This document shows positions 50,477 through 59,454 of a DNA stretch of 64,000 nt, piece by piece. The stretch is from JAPPLB01 sp965204095 (lineage in GTDB: Bacteria > Acidobacteriota > Terriglobia > Bryobacterales > UBA6623): positions 4,960,001-5,024,000 of the forward strand of contig OZ241991.1 of the NCBI GenBank assembly GCA_965204095.1, given 5' to 3'. The notes under the pieces are model-generated. The model had not been told where the DNA came from, searched no databases, and worked only from the letters and a program-made list of their open reading frames with translations. Each line of letters starts with the position of its first letter. Positions within the stretch are counted from its first letter, which is position 1. The position numbers and the translations under genes were made by a program.

Positions 50477-51499
50477 TCAGAGGATTCGGAAGCTCACTTC
50501 CAGACTGACTCGAAACGCAACCGGTGCATTGCCCTTTCGGGCTGGATCGAATCGCCAACTTCGCACCGCATCCACGGCTTTTTCGTCGAGTCCCAAGCCG
50601 AGACTGCGCACCAGCCTGAGGCCTGCAACACTCCCGTCGGGTGTGATGACCGCCTGCATGACCACGGTGCCTTCATGTCGTGCGATACGGGCTTCTTCCG
50701 TGTATTCGGGCTCGGTTTTCTCGTTGAGTCGGGCTGGTATCACTCCTGGACCGAGGCGAAAAACCTCACCCGAAACAGCCTCGGTGGCTTGCGCCACGTG
50801 ACGCGCTCGTACGGCCTCCGCTCGCTCCAACAGAGGCTGGGCTTGATCGCTGTGATTCATTTTGACTAATAACCGTGCATAGTGCTCCATTGTGACGACG
50901 GTATCGGTGTGTTCGGGTCCAAGCACCGTTTCGCGAATCCTCAGGGCATGCTGATAGTAGACCTCCGACTTGCTGTAGCGGACCTCGTTCTCATATAGGA
51001 CTGCGAGGTTGTTGATGCTCTCGGCAACGTCAGCATGCTCCCTGCCGAGATGCTTGACGCGGTTCGCGAAAGCGCTTCTATAGAGTTCCTCCGCTCGCCG
51101 ATATTTTCGCCTCGAGTGGAAATAGCGCCCGGCCTCGTTGAGATACTCGGCGAACTCCAGGCTCGACGGGTCATAGGCCCTTTCGGCAACGTCCATCGCA
51201 GCTTCGTACAGCTCCTCCGGCTTGGCCAGATCTCCCACAGAGCGGTATGCTCGGGCTAGGCGGACCAGAGTTACGGCTCGCCTCGGGTCGGCGGCCCCAA
51301 ACCCGGCGGAGACCCGCCGCGCAGTTGCGAATTGTTCGAGGGCCTCTTGGTGCTGGTTCGTGGCCCGCGCCCGGTCGCCCGCATCAATGGCCTCTTGCCA
51401 GGCATCTTGCGCCCGTAGCGGTGTCAGCAGGCACAGCAACACACACACTCCGCTCAAGACGGATGCGGCGAGACGCGCCTGCCTTCTGCCGTCGTACAT
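50477..51499 (-). CDS. TPR - TonB C-terminal domain protein
   Basis: A 340-residue exported protein with a signal peptide (ARLAASVLSGVCVLLCLLTP). Residues about 30-240 carry TPR/Kinesin-light-chain-like repeats (ALEQFATARRVSAGFGAADP, AEELYEAAMDVAERAY, SKSEVYYQHALRIRETVLG). Residues about 255-340 form a TonB C-terminal domain (PEYTEEARIARHEGTVVMQA then VRSWRFDPARKGNAPVAFRV). It has no proline-rich spacer or classical membrane anchor, so it is unlikely to energise a receptor by itself; it may bind periplasmic partners. No exbB or exbD is nearby. Confidence 0.8.
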   Translation of the reverse strand: MYDGRRQARLAASVLSGVCVLLCLLTPLRAQDAWQEAIDAGDRARATNQHQEALEQFATARRVSAGFGAADPRRAVTLVRLARAYRSVGDLAKPEELYEAAMDVAERAYDPSSLEFAEYLNEAGRYFHSRRKYRRAEELYRSAFANRVKHLGREHADVAESINNLAVLYENEVRYSKSEVYYQHALRIRETVLGPEHTDTVVTMEHYARLLVKMNHSDQAQPLLERAEAVRARHVAQATEAVSGEVFRLGPGVIPARLNEKTEPEYTEEARIARHEGTVVMQAVITPDGSVAGLRLVRSLGLGLDEKAVDAVRSWRFDPARKGNAPVAFRVSLEVSFRIL

Positions 51500-51633
51500 C
51501 AGACCCCTGTCTTCGACGTGCCGGACCCCGAAACGATTTCAGTCTAACAAGGGGCCGTCACAGCGGCGGATGGGTGTTTCTTTGCCGTATTCCGCAAGGT
51601 GGGCAATCTTGAGGTCTGTGCATGGTTTCATGG

Positions 51634-51862
51634 CTTGCCTTTCTCGCCCCGCGGCGAGGCGAAGTGCGTGAGAGGGCCGTCAGGGCGAGGCGCGAGGCGG
51701 GCGGAGGAAAAAGGCGCGCGCAGGCGTACTTGCCGAATCGCCTCCTTCACCTCTCGGGTCACGAAATACGGCCGGCAAGGTTTTTCACTAACCACTATCC
51801 ACTATCCACTAACCACTGCCCTTTTTCGCGTGCTTCGACCGTCGGGTGGTGAGAAATGCAGG
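51634..51862 (+). repeat. MITE-A copy 11 (chimeric)
   Basis: 229 bp. The tips are diverged (CTTGCCTTTCTCGCCCC and GTGGTGAGAAATGCAGG). The left third carries the GGGCGGAGGAAAAA insertion. The usual right-middle part is replaced by about 95 unrelated bases that contain ACTAACC/ACTATCC heptamers. The flanks (ATGG, CTAT) no longer match. Confidence 0.85.
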
Positions 51863-53590
51863 CTATAGCCACCCCAGGCCCGGCCAATAGGTTTTCACGA
51901 GACACGAAACACGAGACACGAAACACGGCTTTTTTGGTGCATGGGGTACTGAAGCCCTTCAGTCTTGTTTTTTCCGCCCCGGCCTGCTACGCAACAGCTC
52001 ACGGAGGCGGCGAGGAACAGTACCCTGCGGGTCGCAAATCAGGGCTTCCCAGGCGTTCACTAGCCGCAAGCCACTGATTGTAAGGTCTTTATGAAACACG
52101 AATCACGAGTCACGAGTCACGGCCTTTATGTTCTTCACGAATCACGAGTCACGAAACACGACTCACGGCCTTTGTGTTTTTCACGAAACACGTGGCTCGA
52201 ACGGTACCTGTTGGTACTGAAGCCCTTCAGTCTTTTTTTTCCGTCCCTGCCTGCGTAGCATGAGGATCATGGTTCGTGAAATGAGCTTGATCCGTGGCCT
52301 GGGAGCGCCTGCGAAGGAAATGTCGTTCCGGCATCATCTCGCCTTGTTCAAGGACCATTCCTGCCTGCTGTTGCCCACGATTTCCCGGCATTTCCCACTA
52401 TTTCCCGCTAAAAAAATGTCGCAAGCCCTGGTGGCCTCGCAATACGGCCGTAGATCTCGCGGCCCTGGACGTGTCCCGCGCGCCGCTCCGCGACAGCCCG
52501 GCTGCACGGCTGAGCAAACGAATCATGAACCAAGGTCTTTCCTGCCGCGCGGCGCAAGCCATCGCGAATTCCGAGGTTTTCACGAATCACGGCTTTTCTC
52601 CGTGGGTGCGCGAGGGTGGCGCCACCGGAAACCGCCGTCCGGACCACTGCGTCCGCCGGCAAGTCACTGTTTCCCGGTTCACCGTTGTTCACGATTGTTC
52701 ACTATTGTTCGCCATTGTTCAGATGAAAATATTGTTCGGAGCTAGCCTGCATGTCTCACCACGCGGCGAGGCGAAGTGGGTGAGAGGGCCGTCAGGACGA
52801 GGCTCGCGCCGCTTGGCGCGCGCAGGCGTACTTGAACGGTACGTTGAGCACGGCAAGCAAGCGCAACGAAGTCCTGGCGGTCGTATCGCGTGCTTCGACC
52901 GTCGGGTGGTGAGACATGCAGGCTGGTGTCCCCGCGCCGCCCGGAAGGCCGTTCCCGCCGCCCGGTCACTGCTTTCCTGCGCGCTGTGGGGCGGCTATGG
53001 CGCGGCATGGGCGGCATATTGCCCCCGAGCCGCTGTCCGCGCCCCGTCCGCATCGGCAACACGGCCTGTTGGGTGTTCACGAATCACGAGACACGAATCA
53101 TGGCCTTTACTCATGGCCGTTCGGTTCGCTGTGGGTGGGCAAGAGTCGCACAACCAGAAACTGTCGCCGGACTGCCGCGCCCGCCAACAAGTTACTGCTT
53201 GCCTTGCCACCAATTCCCGCTATTTCCCACCATTTCCCGGCAAAAAATATTGCTCATGAGCCAGTGTCGGTGCATCGTCAGCCGTTCTCGGTCGGCCTCG
53301 AGTCAAGCGCCGTCAGCAGCCGAATCCTGCGAAAGTGCGCAGAATCCCGTGTCTGCGGGAGGCTGCACGAGGTGTGCCGTTGCCCGCAACTCCTGTCGCC
53401 CTGCGAGTTCGTTCCACCGAGGAGGAACGCAGAATGAACCCATGCTGAGAAAGGAGAACGTTCTGGATTACGCCAACAGGCGCACTTTCTATATTGCGTT
53501 GACCAGACTCCCGGAGCATGCTTCGGAACTGCAGGCCGCTCTTTTTACCTTGATTTAACATCACTTCCGCTGCTTGCCGGTAACGTAAGG
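51863..53590. repeat. 1.7-kb cluster of short tandem words, no gene
   Basis: A gene-free tract built from distinct short repeat words. ACTAWCC heptamers at 51788-51817. ACGARAC and ACGARTC heptamers at 51896-51927, 52096-52120, 52137-52165 and 53078-53099. ATTTCCC-based 9-10-mers near 52380-52410 and 53212-53245. ATTGTTCAC-type 10-mers at 52688-52738. The word GGTACTGAAGCCCTTCAGT, a hairpin followed by a T-run, occurs twice (51946 and 52212). Longer diverged duplicates also exist: 52600-52680 resembles 53128-53215. MITE-A copy 12 lies inside. Confidence 0.75.
52746..52922 (+). repeat. MITE-A copy 12
   Basis: Full-length (177 bp) with the tips CCTGCATGTCTCACCAC and its exact inverse. Flanks CTAG (52742-52745) and CTGG (52923-52926). 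Lies within the short-repeat cluster. Confidence 0.92.
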
Positions 53591-53621
53591 AATGATACGT
53601 CCGCCTTGGTCGGAAAAGCCG

Positions 53622-56600
53622 ATGACCTTACTATCGCGGTTCCTTTTTGTGCTCTCTGTGTCTGTGGGAAGTGTTTCGGCTGCCGAGCATGTCGGCCTCG
53701 TTCGATCGAACGAGTTGCCGATCCCCGGCACGTCGGTCATTGCCACGCAGGGCGAGACGACACGGGTGACTTCGACCGATCAGACCGGGCGGTACCGCTT
53801 TGACCGGATGCAGCCGGGTATCTGGACGCTGGAAGTGAGCATGTTCGGATTCGAGTCGGTCACGCGCGAAATTGAAATCACCGACGGCGCGAGTTCTACG
53901 GAATGGGAGTTGACGCTGGCGGCTCGGGAACAGCAGGCGGCCCCCGGGGACGGAGAACAGCTCTCGCGGGCGGAACGGCGAGAGCGCTTTCAGCGGCTGC
54001 TTGTGAACGAATCGCAACAGAACAGCATCATGAACGAATTGGCGGCGATGCCCGATCCGACGATCTCGATGGCGTCGGAGCAGGACGCCAATGAGTCGTT
54101 CCTCGTGACCGGCAGCTTGAGCCGTGGTTTGCAGGCGCCGGGGGGCAACGGTCAGTTCGACATGCGGGCGCTGGGTTTTGGCGGCCCCTCGCAACAAGGG
54201 AATCCTTTTGCCAATCGCGGCGGCAACGACACGGATGGAGGACCGGGATTTGGTCGCGGCGGTCGCGGGTTCGGTGGTGCGCGCGGCGGACGTGGCGGAC
54301 GCGGCGGCCGCGGAGGTCCCGGCGGCCGGCGAGCGGGCGGCCGACGAGCGGGTGGCCCCGGAGGCCGCGGACCCGGTGGTCCTGGCGGGCCGGGCAGAGG
54401 TGAGATGACGCCCGAGCGGCTGGCGCGTATGCGTGAATGGATGCGGCGTCGCGGAACGATGCAGTTCGGCAACCGGATTGGGGCCGGAAGAAACTCGATG
54501 CGTGCCTCGCTCAACTTCTCGTTCCGCAATTCGGCGTTGGATGCCCGGCCTTATTCACTTACCGGCCAGACGGTGGACAAGCCTTCCTACGCACAGAATC
54601 AGTTCGGGGCGATGCTCGGTGGGCCGCTGAAGATCCCGAAGATCATGGACGACGAAAAGACGTTCTTCTTCTTCCGCTATAACGGAGCACGCAGTCGGAA
54701 CCCCTTTAACCGCACATCGACGTTGCCCTCGGCGTTGGAGCGGTTGGGCGACTTTTCAAATTCCGTGGCTTCGGGGCCGGTGACGGTGTTCGATGCGGGT
54801 GAGGCCTTCCCCGACAATGTGATTCCTGCATCGCGGTTGGATTCGGCTGCGCTGGGTTTGATTCCGTTTATCCCGCTTCCGAATCAGCCCGGACGAGTGC
54901 AGAACTACCAGTTCATTACCTCCGTACCGCAAGATACCGACAACTTCAGCGTGCGGATGGGACGGAGCCTTTCCGAAGCGGACCGGCTGTCTGTCTCCTA
55001 CAACCTGCGGATGCGGAATTCCGAGACGGCGCAATTGTTCGGGTTCCGTGACACGACAGGCAGCCGCGCGCAGAGCGCGGGCGTCGGTTGGACGCGCAAC
55101 GTGAAGACGAATGTGATCAACAACCTGCGGCTGCGATTTTCACGGAATCGTATCGAGACGCTTCCATTCTTCGCGTTCGGCACCGATGTGGCCGGAGACC
55201 TTGGGATTGAGGACACGTCCGATGCGCCGATCAACTTTGGCCCGCCAAACCTGACATTCACGAACTTCGGCAATCTCACCGATGGCAGCCCGATGCTGCG
55301 CCGCGATCAAACGTTGGAAATCAGCGAGAGCGTCACTTCGGTGCACGGGAATCACAACTTGTCGATCGGTGGCAACTACCGCTGGATCCAGCTCAACACG
55401 ATCAGTGAGCAGAACGCGCGAGGCAGCCTGAGTTTCAGCGGTTTGAGGACCAGCGCGTTCGACAGCCGGGGCTTGCCGCTGGCGAACACCGGGTTCGACT
55501 TCGCTGACTTCGTCCTGGGTCTGCCGCAGTCAAGCTCGATTCGGTTCGGCAACCCCGATACGTATTTCCGTGCTCCGGCATTCAGCTTGTACGCCCAGGA
55601 CGATTGGCGAGTGAGCGCGAACTTCACCGTGAACTTCGGACTGCGGTATGAGTTCCTCCGGCCGTTCCAGGAAAAGTTCAATCGGATCGTGAACCTCGAC
55701 GTCGCGCCGGGATTCACCGGCGTGGCGCCCGTGTTGCCGGGCATGGATGGCGCATTCAGCGGGCCGTTCCCGGCGGCGTTGATCGAGTCGGACCGCAACA
55801 ACCTCGCGCCTCGATTCGGCATTGCCTGGAAGCCTTTTCCCAAACGCTCTACACTGCTGCGCGCCGGCTACGGCTGGTACTACAACGGCTCGGTGTACAA
55901 CAACGCCGCCAGCCGCTTGGGGCAACAGCCGCCGTTTGCGACGACGGGAACATTGACTACGACGCTGGACCGGATTCTGACGATCCGCAACGGCTTTGCG
56001 ACGCGGCCCGATCAGGACATTACGAACACCTTCGCGGTCGATCGGAACTATCTCGTCGGCTATGCGCAGACATGGAACCTGGCGGTGCAGCAGGATCTGC
56101 CGGGGGCAATGGTGTTGGAGGTGGGATATCTCGGGACGAAGGGTACGCGGCTCGACATTCAGCGTTCACCGAATCGGGCGCCGTCGGGTTCGCCGCTTAC
56201 GGCGGAGGAACGCCGTCGTATCAGCAATGCGGTGGGATTCACGTTCGACAGTTCCGAAGGCAACTCCACCTACCACGCGGGGCAGTTACGGCTGAATCGG
56301 CGATTCCGTCGAGGCGTTTCGGTCAATGCGCTCTACACGTATTCGAAGTCCCTCGACAACGTTTCGACTTTCGGAGGTGGGGCGGCGGTGGTGGCGCTCT
56401 ACGATCGGAACTTGAGCCTCGAGCGGGGGCTGTCGAGCTTCGACCAGCGGCATGCGCTCAGCCTCTCGTATGTGCTCGAGTCACCGGTGGGTGGACCGCA
56501 GGGGTCACCTTCCAGGAACTTGTTCGAAACGATCTTTCGCGATTGGAGCTTCACTGGCGGTGTGACGGCTAACTCGGGCACTCCGTTTACGGCGGTCGTG

Positions 56601-56978
56601 CTTGGCAACCAGGCGAATACCGGTGGCAGCGGCATAGTGGGATCGGGGCGCGCGGACGCAACCGGACTTCCGGTGGACGGCGGCGGCAGGTTCTTCAATC
56701 CTTTGGCGTTTACGACTCCGCCCCCGGAGCGCTTCGGCAATGCAGCGCGCAATACGATTCCGGGTCCGGGTTTGGTCACGCTGAACTTTGGAGTCGGGCG
56801 CACGTTTCGCCTCGGCCAAGACCGGCGAACGGTGCAGTTTCGTGTGGACAGCGCCAATGTCACGAACAAGGTCAACTTTTCGGGCTTGGCCACAACGGTG
56901 AACGCGTCGAACTTCGGTTTGGCGACCAATACGGCGGCGATGAGAACGATGCGCGCCAGTCTGCGGTTCAGGTTTTGA
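53622..56978 (+). CDS. Oar-like TonB-dependent outer-membrane receptor with Gly/Arg-rich insert
   Basis: An 1118-residue outer-membrane protein. Signal peptide residues 1-20 (LLSRFLFVLSVSVGSVSA). A carboxypeptidase-regulatory-like domain follows (24-100: GTSVIATQGETTRVTSTDQT, GRYRFDRMQPG). Residues 207-260 are almost only Gly, Arg and Pro (RGG repeats), an odd insert. From about 290 the beta barrel shows GAMLGGPLKIPKIMDDEKTF, FFFFRYNGAR, VNFGLRYEFLRPF and the terminal MRASLRFRF ending in Phe. The plug is weak, as usual for Oar-type receptors. ATG 53622 is chosen for the signal peptide; ATG 53592 sits too close to its AAGGA. The VWFA gene starts 3 bases downstream, so the two form an operon. 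Confidence 0.88.
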   Translation: MTLLSRFLFVLSVSVGSVSAAEHVGLVRSNELPIPGTSVIATQGETTRVTSTDQTGRYRFDRMQPGIWTLEVSMFGFESVTREIEITDGASSTEWELTLAAREQQAAPGDGEQLSRAERRERFQRLLVNESQQNSIMNELAAMPDPTISMASEQDANESFLVTGSLSRGLQAPGGNGQFDMRALGFGGPSQQGNPFANRGGNDTDGGPGFGRGGRGFGGARGGRGGRGGRGGPGGRRAGGRRAGGPGGRGPGGPGGPGRGEMTPERLARMREWMRRRGTMQFGNRIGAGRNSMRASLNFSFRNSALDARPYSLTGQTVDKPSYAQNQFGAMLGGPLKIPKIMDDEKTFFFFRYNGARSRNPFNRTSTLPSALERLGDFSNSVASGPVTVFDAGEAFPDNVIPASRLDSAALGLIPFIPLPNQPGRVQNYQFITSVPQDTDNFSVRMGRSLSEADRLSVSYNLRMRNSETAQLFGFRDTTGSRAQSAGVGWTRNVKTNVINNLRLRFSRNRIETLPFFAFGTDVAGDLGIEDTSDAPINFGPPNLTFTNFGNLTDGSPMLRRDQTLEISESVTSVHGNHNLSIGGNYRWIQLNTISEQNARGSLSFSGLRTSAFDSRGLPLANTGFDFADFVLGLPQSSSIRFGNPDTYFRAPAFSLYAQDDWRVSANFTVNFGLRYEFLRPFQEKFNRIVNLDVAPGFTGVAPVLPGMDGAFSGPFPAALIESDRNNLAPRFGIAWKPFPKRSTLLRAGYGWYYNGSVYNNAASRLGQQPPFATTGTLTTTLDRILTIRNGFATRPDQDITNTFAVDRNYLVGYAQTWNLAVQQDLPGAMVLEVGYLGTKGTRLDIQRSPNRAPSGSPLTAEERRRISNAVGFTFDSSEGNSTYHAGQLRLNRRFRRGVSVNALYTYSKSLDNVSTFGGGAAVVALYDRNLSLERGLSSFDQRHALSLSYVLESPVGGPQGSPSRNLFETIFRDWSFTGGVTANSGTPFTAVVLGNQANTGGSGIVGSGRADATGLPVDGGGRFFNPLAFTTPPPERFGNAARNTIPGPGLVTLNFGVGRTFRLGQDRRTVQFRVDSANVTNKVNFSGLATTVNASNFGLATNTAAMRTMRASLRFRF
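54240..54401 (+). repeat. GGC/CGC-rich low-complexity tract coding the RGG insert
   Basis: About 160 bases, almost all G and C, made of short imperfect units around GGCGGACGTGGC and GGCGGCCGAC. It encodes the Gly/Arg stretch of the receptor and is a likely slippage site. Confidence 0.8.
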
Positions 56979-56980
56979 CA

Positions 56981-59062
56981 ATGCGGGTTTTCATACTTTG
57001 CTTGATCTCTGCAATCGTCCTGTCGGCCCAGGAGCCGGACGGGTCTTTCAAGTTCTCGGTGTCGACCAACCTCGTCATCGTCAATGTGGGAGTGCGAGAC
57101 GGCGATGGCCGGCCCGTGGCGGACCTCGAGCCGGAGGATTTCGAGATTCTCGAAGACGGCAAGAAGCAGCAGATCTCGGTCTTCGAGTTCCAGCAACTTG
57201 ACGCCGCGGCAGATCCGCAAACGTTTTCCGAAAGGGAGACGGCCCAGCCGCCGGGGACGGCCGAGAGGCAGCGGGAAATCACACCCTCCGCCCCAGGGAA
57301 GGTGCGCTATCGCGATAAGCGGCTCATGGTGCTTTATTTCGATTTCTCGTCGATGCCTCCGGCAGACCAGATTCGCGCCCAGAAGGCGGCGGACCGGTTC
57401 CTCGACGATCAGATGTCGTCAGTGGACTTGGTCGCGATTATGGCGTTTTCAAGCCGCTTGCAGGTGTTGCAGGACTTTACCGGCAACCGCGAGTTGCTGC
57501 GTGAGGTCATCGCGGGTTTCCGGTTGGGCGAGGCGAGCGAGTTGGCCGTCGATGCCGAGACGGATGAAGCCGCGGCCTTCGATGACGGGGCGGCCTTCGT
57601 GGCGGATGAGACCGAGTTCAACATCTTCAATACGGACCGCAAGCTGAGTGCGTTGGAATCGGCGACGAAGATGCTGGCCTCGCTACCGGAGAAGAAGGCG
57701 CTTGTGTATTTCTCGAGCGGGGTGAGCCGGACGGGTGTCGAAAACAACTCGCAGTTACGCTCGACAATCAACGCGGCAGTGCGGGCCAACGTGTCGTTCT
57801 ATCCGATTGATACGCGAGGTCTGGTGGCGGAGGCCCCGTTGGGTGACGCTACAGCGGGCTCGCAACGCGGTACGAGAGCCTATTCCGGTGAAGGTCAGCG
57901 GCAGCGGCGTGGACGATTCAACGACTCGCAGGACACGCTGTTCACCCTCGCCGGCGACACCGGTGGCAAGGTGTTCCTCAACAACAACGATTTGACGCTG
58001 GGTATCAGGCGTGCCCAGCAAGAGATTGCCAGCTATTACATCCTCGGTTACTACAGCTCGAACGAGAAGACGGACGGGCGGTTCAGGCGTGTGAAGGTAC
58101 GTGTGCGATCGATGCCGAGGGCCAAGCTGGACTACCGATCCGGGTACTTCGGCTCGAAGGATTTCCGGCGATTCTCACGGGGCGACAAGGAACGACAGCT
58201 TGAAGAGGCGTTGTTGTTGGGCGATCCGGTGACCGACCTGAGGCTGGCTCTGGAAGTGAACTATTTCCGGCTGGGCCGCGACCGCTACTTCGTTCCGGTG
58301 GCGGTAAAGATTCCCGATTCCGAGTTGGAGTTTGTTCAAAAAGGCGACCGGGAGCAGCAGCGGTTGGATTTCATCGGGCAAGTGCGCGACAGCCGAGGGA
58401 AGATGGTAGCCAATCTACGGGACCACATCGAGGTGAAATTGCGGGGCGCTAATGCCGAAAGGCTGAACTCCCGGAACCTGCAATACGACACAGGTTTCAC
58501 GCTGCCGCCAGGCGAATACACCCTGAAGTTTCTCACGCGTGAGAACCGGACAGGGAAGATGGGAACGTTCGAGACGCGCTTCGAAATCCCCGATCTCGGC
58601 GAGCAGAAGTCGTATGCGCGCATCAGCTCGGTGGTGTGGTCGAATCAGCGGGAATCGCTGGAAGACGCCATCGGTGCGGCGGAGCGCGACAAGAAGGTTC
58701 TCGCCTCCCATCCTCTCGTGCAGGACGGCCAAAAACTGATCCCGAGCATCACGCGGGTGTTCCGCAAGAGACAGCCGATGTTTGTTTACTTCGAGGTGTA
58801 TGATCCGGGCTCGGAAGGCCGGCGGGAAGCGGTCTCCCTGTCTTCGATCGTCGCGCTCTACCGGGACGGTGTGAAAATGTTCGAGTCTGAGCCGCTGAAG
58901 GTTTCCATCAAGTCCGAAACGAAACGTGAAGCGGCGCCAGTCGAGTTTCAGATTCCGTTGGACGATCTCGCCCCCGGTGAATACGTCTGCCAGGTCAACG
59001 TGATCGACGAGATTGACCGCAAGTTCGCCTTCCACCGAGCGCCAATCGTGCTGCTTCCTTGA
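56981..59062 (+). CDS. Exported VWFA-related protein, acidobacterial type
   Basis: A 693-residue secreted protein. Signal peptide (MRVFILCLISAIVLSAQEP), then a beta domain (VIVNVGVRDGDGRPVADLEP, EDFEILEDGKKQ) that always precedes the VWFA part in this acidobacterial family. The VWFA domain begins LMVLYFDFSSMPPADQIRAQ, with a DxSxM-type metal site (Asp-Phe-Ser-Ser-Met), and goes on through KALVYFSSGVSRTGVENN and IDTRGLVAEAP. A C-terminal beta region (about 400-690) follows. It starts 3 bases after the receptor gene stops. The family is highly expanded in Solibacteres and supports the taxonomic call. Function unknown. Confidence 0.9.
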   Translation: MRVFILCLISAIVLSAQEPDGSFKFSVSTNLVIVNVGVRDGDGRPVADLEPEDFEILEDGKKQQISVFEFQQLDAAADPQTFSERETAQPPGTAERQREITPSAPGKVRYRDKRLMVLYFDFSSMPPADQIRAQKAADRFLDDQMSSVDLVAIMAFSSRLQVLQDFTGNRELLREVIAGFRLGEASELAVDAETDEAAAFDDGAAFVADETEFNIFNTDRKLSALESATKMLASLPEKKALVYFSSGVSRTGVENNSQLRSTINAAVRANVSFYPIDTRGLVAEAPLGDATAGSQRGTRAYSGEGQRQRRGRFNDSQDTLFTLAGDTGGKVFLNNNDLTLGIRRAQQEIASYYILGYYSSNEKTDGRFRRVKVRVRSMPRAKLDYRSGYFGSKDFRRFSRGDKERQLEEALLLGDPVTDLRLALEVNYFRLGRDRYFVPVAVKIPDSELEFVQKGDREQQRLDFIGQVRDSRGKMVANLRDHIEVKLRGANAERLNSRNLQYDTGFTLPPGEYTLKFLTRENRTGKMGTFETRFEIPDLGEQKSYARISSVVWSNQRESLEDAIGAAERDKKVLASHPLVQDGQKLIPSITRVFRKRQPMFVYFEVYDPGSEGRREAVSLSSIVALYRDGVKMFESEPLKVSIKSETKREAAPVEFQIPLDDLAPGEYVCQVNVIDEIDRKFAFHRAPIVLLP

Positions 59063-59122
59063 GTCGGGTCGAACCCCCATCTGCAAGGATTCCTGAGACA
59101 GCGCTGAACGGGCATCGCGGCT

Positions 59123-59213
59123 CTGATGTGAAATCCTCCGGGGCAAGCGGTGTTGACACCGATCCGGATGTTTCCCGCTTGTATGATCCGCTCGGGGGCG
59201 GAGGAAAAACTAG
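59123..59213 (+). repeat. Repeat family C, copy 3, interrupted at its CTAG by MITE-A
   Basis: CTGATGTGAAAT, then GGTGTTGACACC (inverted repeat), CCGGATGTTTC, TTGTATGATCC and GGGCGGAGGAAAAACTAG. The last CTAG (59210-59213) is the left flank of MITE-A copy 13. Confidence 0.75.
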
Positions 59214-59414
59214 CCTGCATTTCTCACCACGTCGTGAGGCGAAGTGGGTGAGAGGGCCGTCAGGACTAGGCGCAAGCCGGGCGGAGGAAAAAGGCGCGAG
59301 CCGCTTGGCGCGCGCACGCGTACTTGAACAGTACTTTGAGCACGGCAAGCAAGCGCAACGAAGTCCTGGAGGTCGTATCGCGTGCTTCGACCGTCGGGTG
59401 GTGAGAAATGCAGG
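59214..59414 (+). repeat. MITE-A copy 13 (long variant)
   Basis: 201 bp, perfect CTAG flanks (59210-59213 and 59415-59418), with the internal GGGCGGAGGAAAAA insertion. It lies 40 bases before uvrC and could form part of its 5' leader. Confidence 0.93.
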
Positions 59415-59454
59415 CTAGGCCGATTGATAAAATCGTTGGAGGTTCTCGCATCGC

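Noticed and set aside
51788..53250. CRISPR array in the short-repeat cluster
   Set aside because: The words are 7 or 9-10 bases, adjacent and variable. No direct repeat of 25-40 bases with unique spacers, and no cas genes.
11110..59192. Family C repeat read as a sigma-70 promoter (TTGACA ... TATGAT)
   Set aside because: The spacing is 23 bases in all three copies, too long for a normal promoter. Conservation of flanking bases points to a larger unit.
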